The notes beneath the pieces are model-generated. The model had not been told where the DNA came from. It saw only the letters and a program-made list of their open reading frames with translations, and did not search any database. Made by a program: the position numbers and the translations under genes. A DNA stretch of 64,000 nucleotides, from NCBI RefSeq assembly GCF_043951865.1, contig NZ_JBINJF010000012.1:67871-131870 (forward strand), written 5' to 3'. Positions 28,801 through 37,365 of this stretch are shown piece by piece. The DNA is from JAMQKA01 sp043951865. GTDB taxonomy: Bacteria > Bacteroidota > Rhodothermia > Balneolales > Balneolaceae. Each line of letters opens with the position of its first letter. Position 1 is the first letter of the stretch.

Positions 28801-28903
28801 TAATTCAGGTATTGATGCTTTTACAGCACCAGATCCTGAGGATCCAAGTATAGGTTTACCACGACCTCGTAAAGTTTCTGTGGGAATTAATTTGTCCTTT
28901 TAA
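25817..28903 (+). CDS. SusC-type TonB-dependent transporter (nucleoside/ribose locus)
   Basis: 1028 residues: signal peptide ending near 'SQLWGQ', carboxypeptidase-regulatory-like domain 'VSGQITDQSNGDPLPGVNV', TonB box region 'GDELVVSGYQVQRK', plug with 'VRGVSTLNNNDPLYVIDGVP' and 'LKDAASASIYGARASNGVI', then a barrel ending '..KVSVGINLSF'. Three LacI-type operators precede it, and it is followed by susD, ribokinase, a sugar permease and three nucleoside hydrolases. By comparison with the ribose utilisation system described in Bacteroides thetaiotaomicron, its cargo is probably nucleosides or ribosides. Confidence 0.96.
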   Translation: MKRLLLIFGIMLWSYSQLWGQTVSGQITDQSNGDPLPGVNVVVKNSTTGTATNSEGNYELEVRSLQDTLVVSFVGFERKEIPIDGRTTINIQLVPRVYEGDELVVSGYQVQRKVDVTGAVSIAETEDFENSPTSNPIKSLQGSVPGLFINTNGDPAGGAEVRVRGVSTLNNNDPLYVIDGVPTKQSAFDILNPNDIESIQVLKDAASASIYGARASNGVIVVTTKQAEENAFQVDYSSKFTHSAYTTKPSMLDTKGRARVQWQATVNDGGDPDEIPIVEYDWERKSDGTAVLNSITIPEYITEGVPTANTDWFEAMTRDGFIQEHNLSVSTGGERGGAVLSLRYYKDEYIMKFNNYEKVSARINSHHNFLDGDIKIGENLTISNGVDNGYGGVPFANAWQIRPMLPVRTEDGSYSGPVTGDFVDQENPVMLLDYNQWDKTGSVNMFGNVYADISLLENLTMSNSFGIDWINSHSRDIQRTFNTGFISRETNSLENFKSESFNWNLSSTLQYDLQLNNHNTTFLAGVEATRNQYSNNFSYREDFAVETENYMVENAGSGRQSVGGSRTGSALLSYFGKINYVFNNKYLASATFRYDGSSRFGSNNRYGTFPSLSAGWRLGNESFISNNLQVISELKFRASWGVTGNQEISDIARYTIYRTHYGEDAVAFNSSNGTAYDLNGADSGPLPSGFRKTQTGNSNLKWEETEEFNLGLDFGLFEDKLTGSIDVFERNTEDILISPDYIAVRGEGGNRFVNGASVETTGAEFFIEYRNQAGEFNYSIRGNVGHYKDKITELPADVVDSYPGNSEKTILGQSMNSHFGYVYDGIFQNQQEVDEHADQTGKGVGRIRYKDLNGDGVITPLDQKYLGTSTADYEYGLNLQASYKKFDVRVFLQGVLGREVYNQFKRRTDFASLWAGTNYGTRMLDAWTPSNRDTFIPAATLTDSNNEGRVSTYFIDNGSYLKLRQISLGYTPNNFLGTRSIRLFVTGENLLTVKDNSGIDAFTAPDPEDPSIGLPRPRKVSVGINLSF

Positions 28904-28922
28904 CAAAAAAAATTTTAAGAAA

Positions 28923-30659
28923 ATGGAAAAGTTAAGAATACTTTTATTTGTAGTCTCAGCAAGTCTCTTAATAGTTTCATGTAATGATTTTCTCGAGGTT
29001 GAACCTAAGGGTGCTTTAAGTGAAGAGAACCTAAGTAACCCACAAGGTGCAGAGAAATTGGTAAACGCAGCGTATGCCTCGTTGGGGAATGACCATTGGT
29101 TTGAGCCCTATACGAGTATGTGGCCTTATGGCAGTGTCAGGTCTGATAATTCCTATAAGGGAGGTCTCGGCACTGCAGACCAAGGTGGGTACCACGATTA
29201 TGAAGTTTTCTCATCAATTCGTACTGACCAGAACAAAGCCAACAGAATGTGGAATAGGTTGTACATTGCAGTACAAAGAACCAATTCTGCTCTTAGTCGG
29301 ATCAATAATCTCAGCGAGAGCGAGTTCCCTCTTAAGACTCGCAGGCAAGCAGAAATGAGATTTTTGAGAGGTCACTTTCATTTTCTGCTAAAAATACTAT
29401 TTAAGAGGATACCGTACGTAGATGAATCAATACCTTCTGATAGTCTAAAAAATGTTTCCAATGTTAAATATTCTAATAATGAACTTTGGAATAAGATTGC
29501 AGAAGATTTTCAATTCGCGGTAGACAACCTTCCTCCTACTGTAGACCAAGTAGGAAGGCCAAATGAAATCGTAGCTAAAGCTTATCTAGCAAAGGTTCGT
29601 TTATATCAAGCTTATGAGCAAAATGAACAACATAATGTAGTAAATATTAATAGTGATAGATTACAAGAGGTAGTTGATCTTACTAACGATGTAATCAATT
29701 CAGGACAGTATTCATTGTTCGACGACTACGCGAAAAACTTTTTATGGTCCTTTGAAAATGGTTCTGAATCTGTCTATGCGGTACAACGATCGGTTGATGA
29801 TGGTACTCCAGTTGGTAGAATTGATATGTCAACAGCTTTAAATTATCCAATGTATGAAGAATATGGATGCTGTTCTTTTCACAGACCTAGTCAAAATCTT
29901 GTGAATGCCTTTCAAACTGACGAGGAAGGAATCCCAAAGTTTAATACTTATAACAATATAGTCATGAGGGATTCAGCCGATTTCAAAGAAAATACATTTG
30001 ATCCTCGCTTAGATCATACGGTTGGAATACAGAGTCACCCATACAAATATCAAACAGATGTTATTTATGACTTTAGTGAATTTACGAGAGGCCCTCAACT
30101 ATATGGTCCCTACTCTGCTATGAAAGAGGTTCAACAAGTGGATTGTCCTTGTCTAGCAGGGTCAATTGCATATGAATACCCTGCAAGTTCAAAGAATAAT
30201 GATATAATCAGGTACGCTGATGTATTATTATGGAAAGCTGAAGCTTTAATTGAATTGGGACGACATGATGAAGCTCTACCAATTATTAATCAAATAAGAT
30301 CTCGCGCAAGTAATAGTAAAGAAAGACTTAAATATGATGATGGGGAGTATGCTTCAAACTATGAGATAGATACATACGAGCCGGGAGTAAATATTAACTG
30401 GACTCAGGAAAATGCACGTAAGGCACTACGATGGGAGAGACGCCTTGAGTTCGCTATGGAGGGAGTTCGCTTCTTCGATCTTGTCAGATGGGGCATCGCT
30501 GCAGAAGTGTTAAATGAATACTTCGCAGAGGAACAGAATCGTGCTTCTTACCTCGAGAATGCTCATTTCACAAAAAATCGGGATGAGTACCTTCCTATTC
30601 CTCTTCAACAGATTGATTTTAGCGAAGGAGTTTATGAGCAAAACTATGGGTGGAACTAG
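28923..30659 (+). CDS. SusD-type lipoprotein (nucleoside/ribose locus)
   Basis: 578 residues with a lipoprotein signal ending 'LLIVSC' (Cys about 20) and the early SusD pattern 'FLEVEPKGALSEENL'. The helical core includes 'RQAEMRFLRGHFHFLLKILF'. The C-terminal signature is 'LWKAEALIELGRHDEALPIINQIRSRA' and 'ALRWERRLEFAMEGVRFFDLVRWG'. It starts 20 bp after its SusC and should bind the same ligand at the cell surface. Confidence 0.96.
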   Translation: MEKLRILLFVVSASLLIVSCNDFLEVEPKGALSEENLSNPQGAEKLVNAAYASLGNDHWFEPYTSMWPYGSVRSDNSYKGGLGTADQGGYHDYEVFSSIRTDQNKANRMWNRLYIAVQRTNSALSRINNLSESEFPLKTRRQAEMRFLRGHFHFLLKILFKRIPYVDESIPSDSLKNVSNVKYSNNELWNKIAEDFQFAVDNLPPTVDQVGRPNEIVAKAYLAKVRLYQAYEQNEQHNVVNINSDRLQEVVDLTNDVINSGQYSLFDDYAKNFLWSFENGSESVYAVQRSVDDGTPVGRIDMSTALNYPMYEEYGCCSFHRPSQNLVNAFQTDEEGIPKFNTYNNIVMRDSADFKENTFDPRLDHTVGIQSHPYKYQTDVIYDFSEFTRGPQLYGPYSAMKEVQQVDCPCLAGSIAYEYPASSKNNDIIRYADVLLWKAEALIELGRHDEALPIINQIRSRASNSKERLKYDDGEYASNYEIDTYEPGVNINWTQENARKALRWERRLEFAMEGVRFFDLVRWGIAAEVLNEYFAEEQNRASYLENAHFTKNRDEYLPIPLQQIDFSEGVYEQNYGWN

Positions 30660-30701
30660 TGTTGTTACATTCACTAAACAAATCATAGTTGTTATAAACT
30701 G

Positions 30702-30756
30702 AATTTATTTCCGTGCCCATTAATAACTCTTAGCCTTGATGGGCACGGATTAAATT
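30702..30756 (+). terminator. Strong hairpin between susD and ribokinase
   Basis: Perfect 11-bp arms TCCGTGCCCAT (30710-30720) and ATGGGCACGGA (30739-30749) extend outward into AATTTA/TAAATT with a slight offset. No long T-run follows. It may be a partial terminator or an mRNA-stability element that makes susCD more abundant than the downstream enzymes. Confidence 0.6.
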
Positions 30757-30782
30757 CCATTCATAGACAAACTACTATCCGT

Positions 30783-31715
30783 ATGGAAGAAAATATTGTA
30801 GTTATTGGCAGTGCTAATGTCGATATGGTTGTAAAAACTGATGAATTTCCCAAACCTGGAGAAACAATCATAGGTGGGCGATTTTTCAAATTTGCAGGTG
30901 GTAAAGGCGCGAATCAAGCTGTATCCGCTGCAAGATTAGGTGGAAATGTAACATTTATATGTAAAGTCGGTGATGACGATTTAGGTCGAAGCTCAATTGA
31001 AAATTATAAAGAAGAGGGTATAAATACCGATAATATCTTAATTGATAATGAAGAACCTACCGGTGTTGCTTTAATCACAGTAAACAAGAAGGGGGAAAAC
31101 AAAATAGTTGTCGCACCAGGAGCTAATTCTACCCTTACCGTTAATGAAATTGAGCAGCTGAGCGACCTGATCTCCAGTGCTAGTGTTATTGTTTTGCAGC
31201 TTGAAATACCATTGGAAATAATAGGACAAGTATTAACCATTGCAAAGCAGAATGACACGAGAGTAATTTTAAATCCAGCTCCTGCTCAAAAATTGCCTAA
31301 CTCATATTATAAAGGGTTATATCTAATTACTCCAAATGAAACTGAAGTTGAGCAATTAACAGGAGTAAGAATAACGGATCAAAGTACAGCTAATGAAGCA
31401 GCTAATAAGTTTAGGGATATGGGGATACAGAATGTAGTTATCACGCTGGGTGAGAAGGGGGCATTTTTGTCAGCAGGAGAATACAGTGAATTTGTTTCTG
31501 CACCGCAAGTGAATGTTAAAGATACAACTGCTGCAGGCGATGTTTTCAATGGCGCTTTGGCTGTAGCACTTACAGAAAAAAGATCATGGAAAGAAGCTAT
31601 TGTATTCGCTTGCAAAGCAGCTGCTTTGTCAGTCACAAAGAATGGTGCTCAGAGTTCAGTGCCTACTGTAACTGAGATTGAGACGCTAACCAATGGTCAA
31701 ATTGATGACCGGTAA
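30783..31715 (+). CDS. rbsK: Ribokinase (PfkB family)
   Basis: 310 residues. PfkB signature 1 is 'KFAGGKGANQAVSAARLG', the ribokinase opening is 'VIGSANVDMVVKTDEFPKPGET', and PfkB signature 2 with the catalytic Asp is 'DTTAAGDVFNGALA'. It phosphorylates D-ribose to ribose-5-phosphate in the cytoplasm. It sits between SusD and a sugar permease in an operon that ends with nucleoside hydrolases, so the ribose would come from hydrolysed nucleosides. Confidence 0.95.
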   Translation: MEENIVVIGSANVDMVVKTDEFPKPGETIIGGRFFKFAGGKGANQAVSAARLGGNVTFICKVGDDDLGRSSIENYKEEGINTDNILIDNEEPTGVALITVNKKGENKIVVAPGANSTLTVNEIEQLSDLISSASVIVLQLEIPLEIIGQVLTIAKQNDTRVILNPAPAQKLPNSYYKGLYLITPNETEVEQLTGVRITDQSTANEAANKFRDMGIQNVVITLGEKGAFLSAGEYSEFVSAPQVNVKDTTAAGDVFNGALAVALTEKRSWKEAIVFACKAAALSVTKNGAQSSVPTVTEIETLTNGQIDDR

Positions 31716-31740
31716 TTAACAATAACTAAATATTTCATAC

Positions 31741-32736
31741 ATGTTTATCATCGATAGCTATGCGGTGGCCGTTATATTTTGTTTCGTCACCATGTTGTGT
31801 TGGGGATCTTGGGGAAACACAGAAAAGTTGGCAATAAAATCATGGCCTTATCAACTTTATTATTGGGATTATACGATTGGGGTACTTCTGTTTTCTTTAA
31901 TATTTGGGTTGACCTTGGGGACAATGGGAAGTGAGGGACGAAGCTTTTTTGCAGATTTGGCTCAGGCAGACTGGTCAGCGTTGGGTTCTGCATTTCTAGG
32001 TGGAGTCGTATTTAACCTTGCAAATATACTGTTAGTGGTAGCGATTGATTTAGCAGGAATGGCCGTAGCATTTCCAGTAGGTATCGGGTTGGCCCTGGTT
32101 ATAGGTGTTTTTATTAACTACTTGGCCTCTCCAATAGGGGATCCTGTTATACTATTTGCAGGAGTTGGTCTTGTGACTGTGGCGATAATATTAGATGCAC
32201 TTGCTTATAATAGAGTCGAAAAGACCCATAGTTCGGCTAAAGGGATTATAATTTCTGTACTATGTGGGATATTAATGGGATTGTTCTATCGGTTTGTGGC
32301 TGCTGGGGTGTCATTAAATTATACCAATCCTGAACCGGGTTTAATGACTCCGTATGGTGCAGTTTTTATCTTTTCTGTTGGCGTTTTTGTATCCAATTTT
32401 CTCTGGAACACCTATTTCATGTACCGTCCAGTCTCTGGCGAACCCGTTTCCTACAAACAATACTTTAAGGATGGGAATAGCCGATTACACATGGTTGGGA
32501 TATTAGGAGGTGCAATTTGGTGTCTAGGAATGGGTTTTAATTTGTTGGCACCTGAAAAAGCTGGATTTGCAATATCATACGGCCTAGGTCAGGGGGCAAC
32601 GATGGTAGCTGCAGCTTGGGGCGTATTCATTTGGGATGAGTTTGAAGATGCACCACAAGGTACTAATAAACTCATCGGACTCATGTTTCTATGTTTTATT
32701 ATTGGCTTGGGGCTCATCATTATTAGTCGATTATAA
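31741..32736 (+). CDS. GRP/DMT-type sugar permease, likely ribose uptake
   Basis: 331 residues with ten hydrophobic segments and no large soluble part. The opening 'MLCWGSWGNTEKLA' and the repeats 'LGGVVFNLANILLVVAIDLAGMAVAFPVGIGLALV' (two adjacent segments, residues about 83-115) and 'YGLGQGATMVAAAWGVFIWDEF' resemble the glucose/ribose-porter (GRP) family of the drug/metabolite superfamily. It follows ribokinase by 25 bp, which makes ribose its most likely substrate. A nucleobase or nucleoside substrate is the alternative. Confidence 0.85.
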   Translation: MFIIDSYAVAVIFCFVTMLCWGSWGNTEKLAIKSWPYQLYYWDYTIGVLLFSLIFGLTLGTMGSEGRSFFADLAQADWSALGSAFLGGVVFNLANILLVVAIDLAGMAVAFPVGIGLALVIGVFINYLASPIGDPVILFAGVGLVTVAIILDALAYNRVEKTHSSAKGIIISVLCGILMGLFYRFVAAGVSLNYTNPEPGLMTPYGAVFIFSVGVFVSNFLWNTYFMYRPVSGEPVSYKQYFKDGNSRLHMVGILGGAIWCLGMGFNLLAPEKAGFAISYGLGQGATMVAAAWGVFIWDEFEDAPQGTNKLIGLMFLCFIIGLGLIIISRL

Positions 32737-32806
32737 AACATACGGGGGGTACTTCACTCCAACAATTAATCTACTTCACATAATATCTGAAAATTTAAAA
32801 TCATAG

Positions 32807-33796
32807 ATGATGTTCAAATATTTCTTAATTGTTTTTCTGGTATTTATCGGGATACCAGATATTAGTAACTGTCAGAACAAGGAAAAACCGGTTTCAGTAA
32901 TTTTTGATAGTGATATGGGGCCAGACTACGATGACGTTGGGGCTCTTGCTTTACTCCATGCGTTAGCGGACAGTGGAGAAGCAAAAATTCTAGCTACTGT
33001 AGGAAGTAACCGTTATTCCCAAATAGCGGAAGTTTTTGATGTGATTAACACCTACTTCGGTCATCCAGATCTACCAATAGGGGTTCCAAGGGGGGCTAGT
33101 GTAGAGATGAAAGATTGGCAGGGCTGGTCAAATGTAATAGTATCTAAATATCAACATGATGTGAATTCAAATGAAGACGTCTACGGAGCGGTAGAGTTAT
33201 ACCGAAAGATACTGAGTAAACAGACTGACAATAGCATTAATATCGTCACTGTCGGTTTTTTGACAAATATGGCTGATCTACTGGAGTCAAAACCTGATAA
33301 ATACTCAGAATTAAATGGTAGGCAACTCGTGGCCAAGAAGGTTAATAAATTAGTTAGTATGGCAGGTAAGTTTCCTTCCGGTAAAGAATTCAATGTGATA
33401 AAAGATATACCTGCATCAGACTATGTATTCGAAAACTGGCCAACTGAAATAGTTTTAAGTGGATTTGGGATAGGTAATAAAATCAAAACAGGGATACCTC
33501 TGATTGAAAATAAAAATATTGAAAGTAGCCCAATTAAGGATGTATATAGTATTTGCATACCAAAATCAGAAGGTGATAAGAATGGGCGAAGTAGCTGGGA
33601 TCAAACTGCAGTATTAGTAGCTGTTCGAGGGGCCGACCCGTATTATCATAAAGTACCTGGTCAAATTACTCTAAATCATGAGGGGGAAAACGAATGGATA
33701 GCATCCGAGGGAAGCCATTATTATCTGGTTGAGACCAAGCCTGTTGAATATATGCAAGTTTTGATAAATGAATTGATGCAGCATCAGGGTGAATAA
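32807..33796 (+). CDS. Exported nucleoside hydrolase, copy 1
   Basis: 329 residues with a signal peptide ending near 'ISNC', possibly a lipoprotein. The Ca2+/ribose-binding motif of the inosine-uridine hydrolase family is present: 'FDSDMGPDYDDVGAL' (D-x-D-x-x-x-D-D pattern). 'TVGFLTNMADLL' and 'SSWDQTAVLVAV' (C-side Asp) are also visible. It cleaves nucleosides to base plus ribose in the periplasm or at the surface, feeding the ribose permease and ribokinase encoded just upstream. It is the first of two tandem homologues. Confidence 0.92.
   Translation: MMFKYFLIVFLVFIGIPDISNCQNKEKPVSVIFDSDMGPDYDDVGALALLHALADSGEAKILATVGSNRYSQIAEVFDVINTYFGHPDLPIGVPRGASVEMKDWQGWSNVIVSKYQHDVNSNEDVYGAVELYRKILSKQTDNSINIVTVGFLTNMADLLESKPDKYSELNGRQLVAKKVNKLVSMAGKFPSGKEFNVIKDIPASDYVFENWPTEIVLSGFGIGNKIKTGIPLIENKNIESSPIKDVYSICIPKSEGDKNGRSSWDQTAVLVAVRGADPYYHKVPGQITLNHEGENEWIASEGSHYYLVETKPVEYMQVLINELMQHQGE
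33575..33661 (+). repeat. 87-bp block nearly identical to 34602-34688
   Basis: The two tandem hydrolase genes differ at only 3 of 87 positions here, while flanking parts are much more diverged. The block covers the conserved 'SSWDQTAVLVAVRGADPYYH' region. It looks like local gene conversion. Confidence 0.7.
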
Positions 33797-33821
33797 TTAC
33801 TAAAACAAAACTCTAGTTGAT

Positions 33822-34820
33822 ATGATAAGTCTTTTGAAAACCATTCTAATTGTATTGCTACAACTGTATTTATTCCCCTATGGGTCATTTTCGCAGGATC
33901 ATGAAAGTCCAACTCCTACTCCAATTATTTTCGATAGTGATATGGGTGCCGACTATGATGATGTAGGGGCTTTAGCTATGCTACATGCTTTAGCTGATAG
34001 TGGGGAAGCCGAAATATTGGCAACAATTGCAAGCAATCGGCAACCTGAAAAGGCAGAAATTTTTGATGTAATTAACACATACTTTGAGCATCCTGATATG
34101 CCAATCGGTATCCCACGAGGGATAGCTGTAGAAAGGAAGGATTTCAGAGGGTGGGGACGAGTATTAGTTAAAAAATTTCCTCACGATATCAAAACAAATG
34201 ATGATGTCCCAGGAGCAGTAGAGTTATATCGTAGAGTTCTTAGTAAACAACCCGATAAGAGTGTTACTATAGTAACGGTAGGTTTTTTTACAAATATGGC
34301 TAAGCTACTGATATCCAAACCAGACAAATATTCTGAATTAAATGGGAAAGAATTAGTTTCGCAAAAGGTAAAAAAAATGGTCAGCATGGCTGGTGAATAT
34401 CCAAGTGGTAAAGAACACAATATTTTAATGGATGTACCAGCAACAGATTTTGTACTAGAGCACTGGCCAACCGAAATTATATTTAGTGGATTTAAAATTG
34501 GTGAAAAAGTTAAGACGGGAATTCCTCTTATTAAAAATGAAAATATTCAGAATAGCCCAGTAAAGGAAGCTTATGTTATTAGCATTCCGCAACAACCTCA
34601 GGATAAGAATGGACGAAGTAGTTGGGATCAAACTGCAGTATTAGTAGCTGTTCGAGGGGCCGACCCGTACTATCATAAAGTACCTGGTAGGAACGTCGTC
34701 AATTCTAATGGAGAGAATAAGTGGGATTATTCTGGATCTGGTCATTACTACATCGTGGAAAAGGAATCTTCAAGTCACGTACAAACAATCATTGATAACC
34801 TCATGCAACATCAACCATAA
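33822..34820 (+). CDS. Exported nucleoside hydrolase, copy 2
   Basis: 332 residues, a tandem paralogue of the preceding gene, 25 bp after it. Signal peptide ends near 'GSFSQ'. Motifs: 'FDSDMGADYDDVGAL', 'TVGFFTNMAKLL', 'SSWDQTAVLVAV'. Most of the sequence is moderately diverged from copy 1, but an 87-bp block (34602-34688) is almost identical at DNA level. The two enzymes probably have different base preference. Confidence 0.92.
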   Translation: MISLLKTILIVLLQLYLFPYGSFSQDHESPTPTPIIFDSDMGADYDDVGALAMLHALADSGEAEILATIASNRQPEKAEIFDVINTYFEHPDMPIGIPRGIAVERKDFRGWGRVLVKKFPHDIKTNDDVPGAVELYRRVLSKQPDKSVTIVTVGFFTNMAKLLISKPDKYSELNGKELVSQKVKKMVSMAGEYPSGKEHNILMDVPATDFVLEHWPTEIIFSGFKIGEKVKTGIPLIKNENIQNSPVKEAYVISIPQQPQDKNGRSSWDQTAVLVAVRGADPYYHKVPGRNVVNSNGENKWDYSGSGHYYIVEKESSSHVQTIIDNLMQHQP

Positions 34821-34880
34821 CAGAATAAGTGTAGCTCCCTATCAAATATTCCGGAAAGTTCAAAAAATAAAGAAACGATT

Positions 34881-35966
34881 ATGCATTTAACTCAAATACA
34901 CAAGGATAGTACACTACAAGAAGCTTTTTTAAAAAGGTCAATAAATTTAGTTGGTTTAATAATTTTTTCCATTACGCTTTATAGTTGCTCTTCTAACGCA
35001 CATAATACTCAACAAGAGAATAATAGACCCGATGATGAGCAAAAAATACGGGTTTTATTTGACAGTGACACTAATAATGAGATAGATGATCAACATGCCT
35101 TGGCCTATCTATTATTTAATGGAGATAGATTTGATGTTGAAGGGGTAACTGTAAATTCAACTAAAAAGCCGGATGTTGCTCTAGACTATGCTGAGGCAAA
35201 ACGAATTTTAAAGCTGTGTAAATCGTATGACGAAATCCCATTAAAGGAGGGTGCGGACAGTAGATTTATAGATATAAAAGACCAAGTTAATGATGCAGAT
35301 TTTGAAGGATCATCAGCAGTTAATTTTATCATTGAAAGAGCTATGGCAGAGGAAAAAGAAGAGCTTACTCTTTTAGCTGTAGGAAAGCTAACAAATATTG
35401 CACTTGCTCTAAAAAAAGAACCGGAAATTACATCGAATGCCAAAGTGGTTTGGCTTGGTTCAAATTACCCTGAACCCGGTGAACATAATCAAGATGCTGA
35501 TACAACAGCAATGAATTATGTTCTCAATTCAGATATACCCTTTGAAATGGTTACTGTTCGTTATGGTAAACCCTCGGGTACCGATGCTGTTAAAGTAACA
35601 AAAGCACAAATATTGAATAGAATGTCAGGGATGGGCCCTAAAATATCTCAACCAATAGAGGGACGTCATGGCGGGATGTTTGATAATTTTGGTGACTATT
35701 CCATTAATTTATTCAAAAATTATGAAATGGATGGTGATCCACCATCTAGACCACTATATGATATGGCAGCTGTTGCAATTGTTAAAAACCCAAATTGGGC
35801 TGAATCAAAGGAAATACCAGCGCCCATATTGATAGATAATAAATGGGTGGATAGGCCTGATAATGAGAGAAAAATTACTGTGTGGGAAAATTTCCATATA
35901 TATGCAATTATGAGCGATTATTTTGAAACAATGAAAAATCCGGTGATTGAAAATAGTAACAAATAA
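34881..35966 (+). CDS. Nucleoside hydrolase-like lipoprotein, copy 3
   Basis: 361 residues with a probable lipoprotein signal ('ITLYSC'). The family motif is 'FDSDTNNEIDDQHALAYLL', followed by 'LTLLAVGKLTNIALAL', 'VVWLGSNYPEPGEHNQDAD' and 'YDMAAVAIV'. It is clearly more diverged than the tandem pair and longer at the N-terminus. It is the last gene of the nucleoside/ribose locus, before a strong terminator. The family is secure; the precise substrate is not. Confidence 0.9.
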   Translation: MHLTQIHKDSTLQEAFLKRSINLVGLIIFSITLYSCSSNAHNTQQENNRPDDEQKIRVLFDSDTNNEIDDQHALAYLLFNGDRFDVEGVTVNSTKKPDVALDYAEAKRILKLCKSYDEIPLKEGADSRFIDIKDQVNDADFEGSSAVNFIIERAMAEEKEELTLLAVGKLTNIALALKKEPEITSNAKVVWLGSNYPEPGEHNQDADTTAMNYVLNSDIPFEMVTVRYGKPSGTDAVKVTKAQILNRMSGMGPKISQPIEGRHGGMFDNFGDYSINLFKNYEMDGDPPSRPLYDMAAVAIVKNPNWAESKEIPAPILIDNKWVDRPDNERKITVWENFHIYAIMSDYFETMKNPVIENSNK

Positions 35967-36033
35967 GTAAAGATCGTTATAGTCTTAAATTTCTTAACAC
36001 ATAAGCATTTTCCCATATAATATCCCCTTCCTT

Positions 36034-36078
36034 GCCCACTATGCTTCTTGAATGAAGATAGTGGGCTTAGTACTTTTT
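36034..36078 (+). terminator. Terminator at end of nucleoside/ribose locus
   Basis: Perfect 9-bp arms GCCCACTAT (36034-36042) and ATAGTGGGC (36058-36066), with an inner CTTC/GAAG pairing, followed by TTAGTACTTTTTATT. It lies 68 bp after the last hydrolase. Confidence 0.85.
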
Positions 36079-36558
36079 ATTGTTTCTAAAGTTCAGATAA
36101 CCGACTGAAGATCGTTTGCATTTTTCTCTTTCAGGGGCTTAGAAAGGAAATTTGAAAGAGATTGTCCAACTTGTGGCCCTACAAATGATTTTTGCCTAAT
36201 CCGCAAGGTTAAGCAATTAAAGCTCAGCCGCATTTTTTGCTCAGTCCTTTGCCCGTTTTTTTAACTCTTCTCCAGTATCTATTGACTGTATATGGTTTAT
36301 GAACTTCCTTGATAGCGAAGTGCAAAATTGGTTATACATACTTCTCAAGCCTGCTTATAGTGGGCATGTATCATTTTTCAATATCACGGGTGACGGGGAT
36401 TAATTTTTTATCCTGGAGTATTCCCCAAATTGTGTGTCAGAGTCAAACAAAAGTGAGTGTTAACTTAGCAATTCACAAAGCTCCCTCCAGTTAAACTGGC
36501 ACTTCTACACTTTCTGTTTGAAATTTTCGTTCTCAAGAAAAATATGTAAGTTAATTGT
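36079..36558. other. Spacer between metabolic and defence regions
   Basis: About 480 bp without a supported gene. A 37-codon Cys-rich fragment near 36158-36270 ('FERDCPTCG...') may be a relic, but it has no start and I do not assign it. The end of the spacer must carry the promoter of the toxin-antitoxin pair. Confidence 0.4.
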
Positions 36559-36801
36559 ATGAAAACTCTTACCATAAACATACCGAATACTGCTGATATA
36601 GATGACAAAGAGGCTAAGATGGCCCTTGCATCCAAACTGTATGAGAGAGGCAGACTTACTTTGGGGCAGGCAGCAGAACTGGCAGGATACAGTAAAGAAA
36701 CTTTTATGGAATTGCTGGCTGAATATAATGTTTCTGTCATAAACTACTCACCTGAGGAACTTGATGAAGATATAGACAATGCCCGACGCCATAGTCTCTG
36801 A
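36559..36801 (+). CDS. UPF0175-type antitoxin
   Basis: 80 residues. A short beta start ('MKTLTINIP') is followed by a helix-turn-helix-like core 'LYERGRLTLGQAAELAGYSKETFMELL' typical of UPF0175 proteins, which pair with DUF3368/PIN toxins. Its 3' end overlaps the next gene by 23 nt, the usual tight coupling of antitoxin and toxin. Confidence 0.85.
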   Translation: MKTLTINIPNTADIDDKEAKMALASKLYERGRLTLGQAAELAGYSKETFMELLAEYNVSVINYSPEELDEDIDNARRHSL

Positions 36802-37234
36802 TACAAGTTGCTTAATTCTATTCTACAAAATTGGTGAGCTCGAACTTCTTAAAAACGTTTTTGGGAATATCCTTGTCACTGAAATAGTTTCAAAAGAGTT
36901 TAAAAAGGAACTTCCTGAATGGGTAGAAATTGTCCCTCTCCAATCAAATCTACATAAAGGACTATCCAGTGTACTTGATCCCGGAGAAGCCACAAGTATT
37001 GCGTTGGCCACTGAACATGACAATTCATTATTAATCATTGATGAAGTTAAAGGACGGAAAGTGGCCAGGGAAATGGGAATTCAAATTACCGGTACATTAG
37101 GTGTTTTAATAACTGCAAAAGAGAAAGGATATATTAAAGCAGTGAAACCTATTATTGATAAAATGGAAAAGACCAATTTCCGGGTTTCTGATGCACTGCT
37201 GCAAAAAGTACTGGAAAAGGTGGATGAGGCTTAA
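36779..37234 (+). CDS. DUF3368 PIN-like toxin
   Basis: 151 residues. The PIN pattern is visible: first acidic residue in 'IVSDTSCLILFYKIG', Glu in 'VTEIVSKEF', Asp/Glu in 'LDPGEATSIALA', and 'LLIIDEVKGRKVAREMG', followed by 'ITGTLGVLITAKEKG'. DUF3368 proteins are predicted Mg2+-dependent RNases and are neutralised by the UPF0175 partner encoded just upstream. The pair marks the start of the conflict-gene region. Confidence 0.88.
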   Translation: MPDAIVSDTSCLILFYKIGELELLKNVFGNILVTEIVSKEFKKELPEWVEIVPLQSNLHKGLSSVLDPGEATSIALATEHDNSLLIIDEVKGRKVAREMGIQITGTLGVLITAKEKGYIKAVKPIIDKMEKTNFRVSDALLQKVLEKVDEA

Positions 37235-37242
37235 CTCTGATA

Positions 37243-37365
37243 TCAAAACTCATAATGCCGGACAACATCTTCAAAACGAGTTACTTTTTTAACCTTGGAA
37301 GCATCAAATAAATAGGGTTCTACATTTTTTGCCACTGCTAATCTGCTCTTCCAAGTCGTAAAAAC
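37243..37365 (-). pseudogene. Coding-like 40-codon remnant
   Basis: In the otherwise empty 37235-37449 spacer one minus-strand frame reads '..TWKSRLAVAKNVEPYLFD..' and ends '..TRFEDVVRHYEF' with TGA at 37243. It has protein-like composition but no start codon and a stop just upstream (37366). It looks like the C-terminal end of a deleted gene. I do not recognise the family. Confidence 0.3.
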
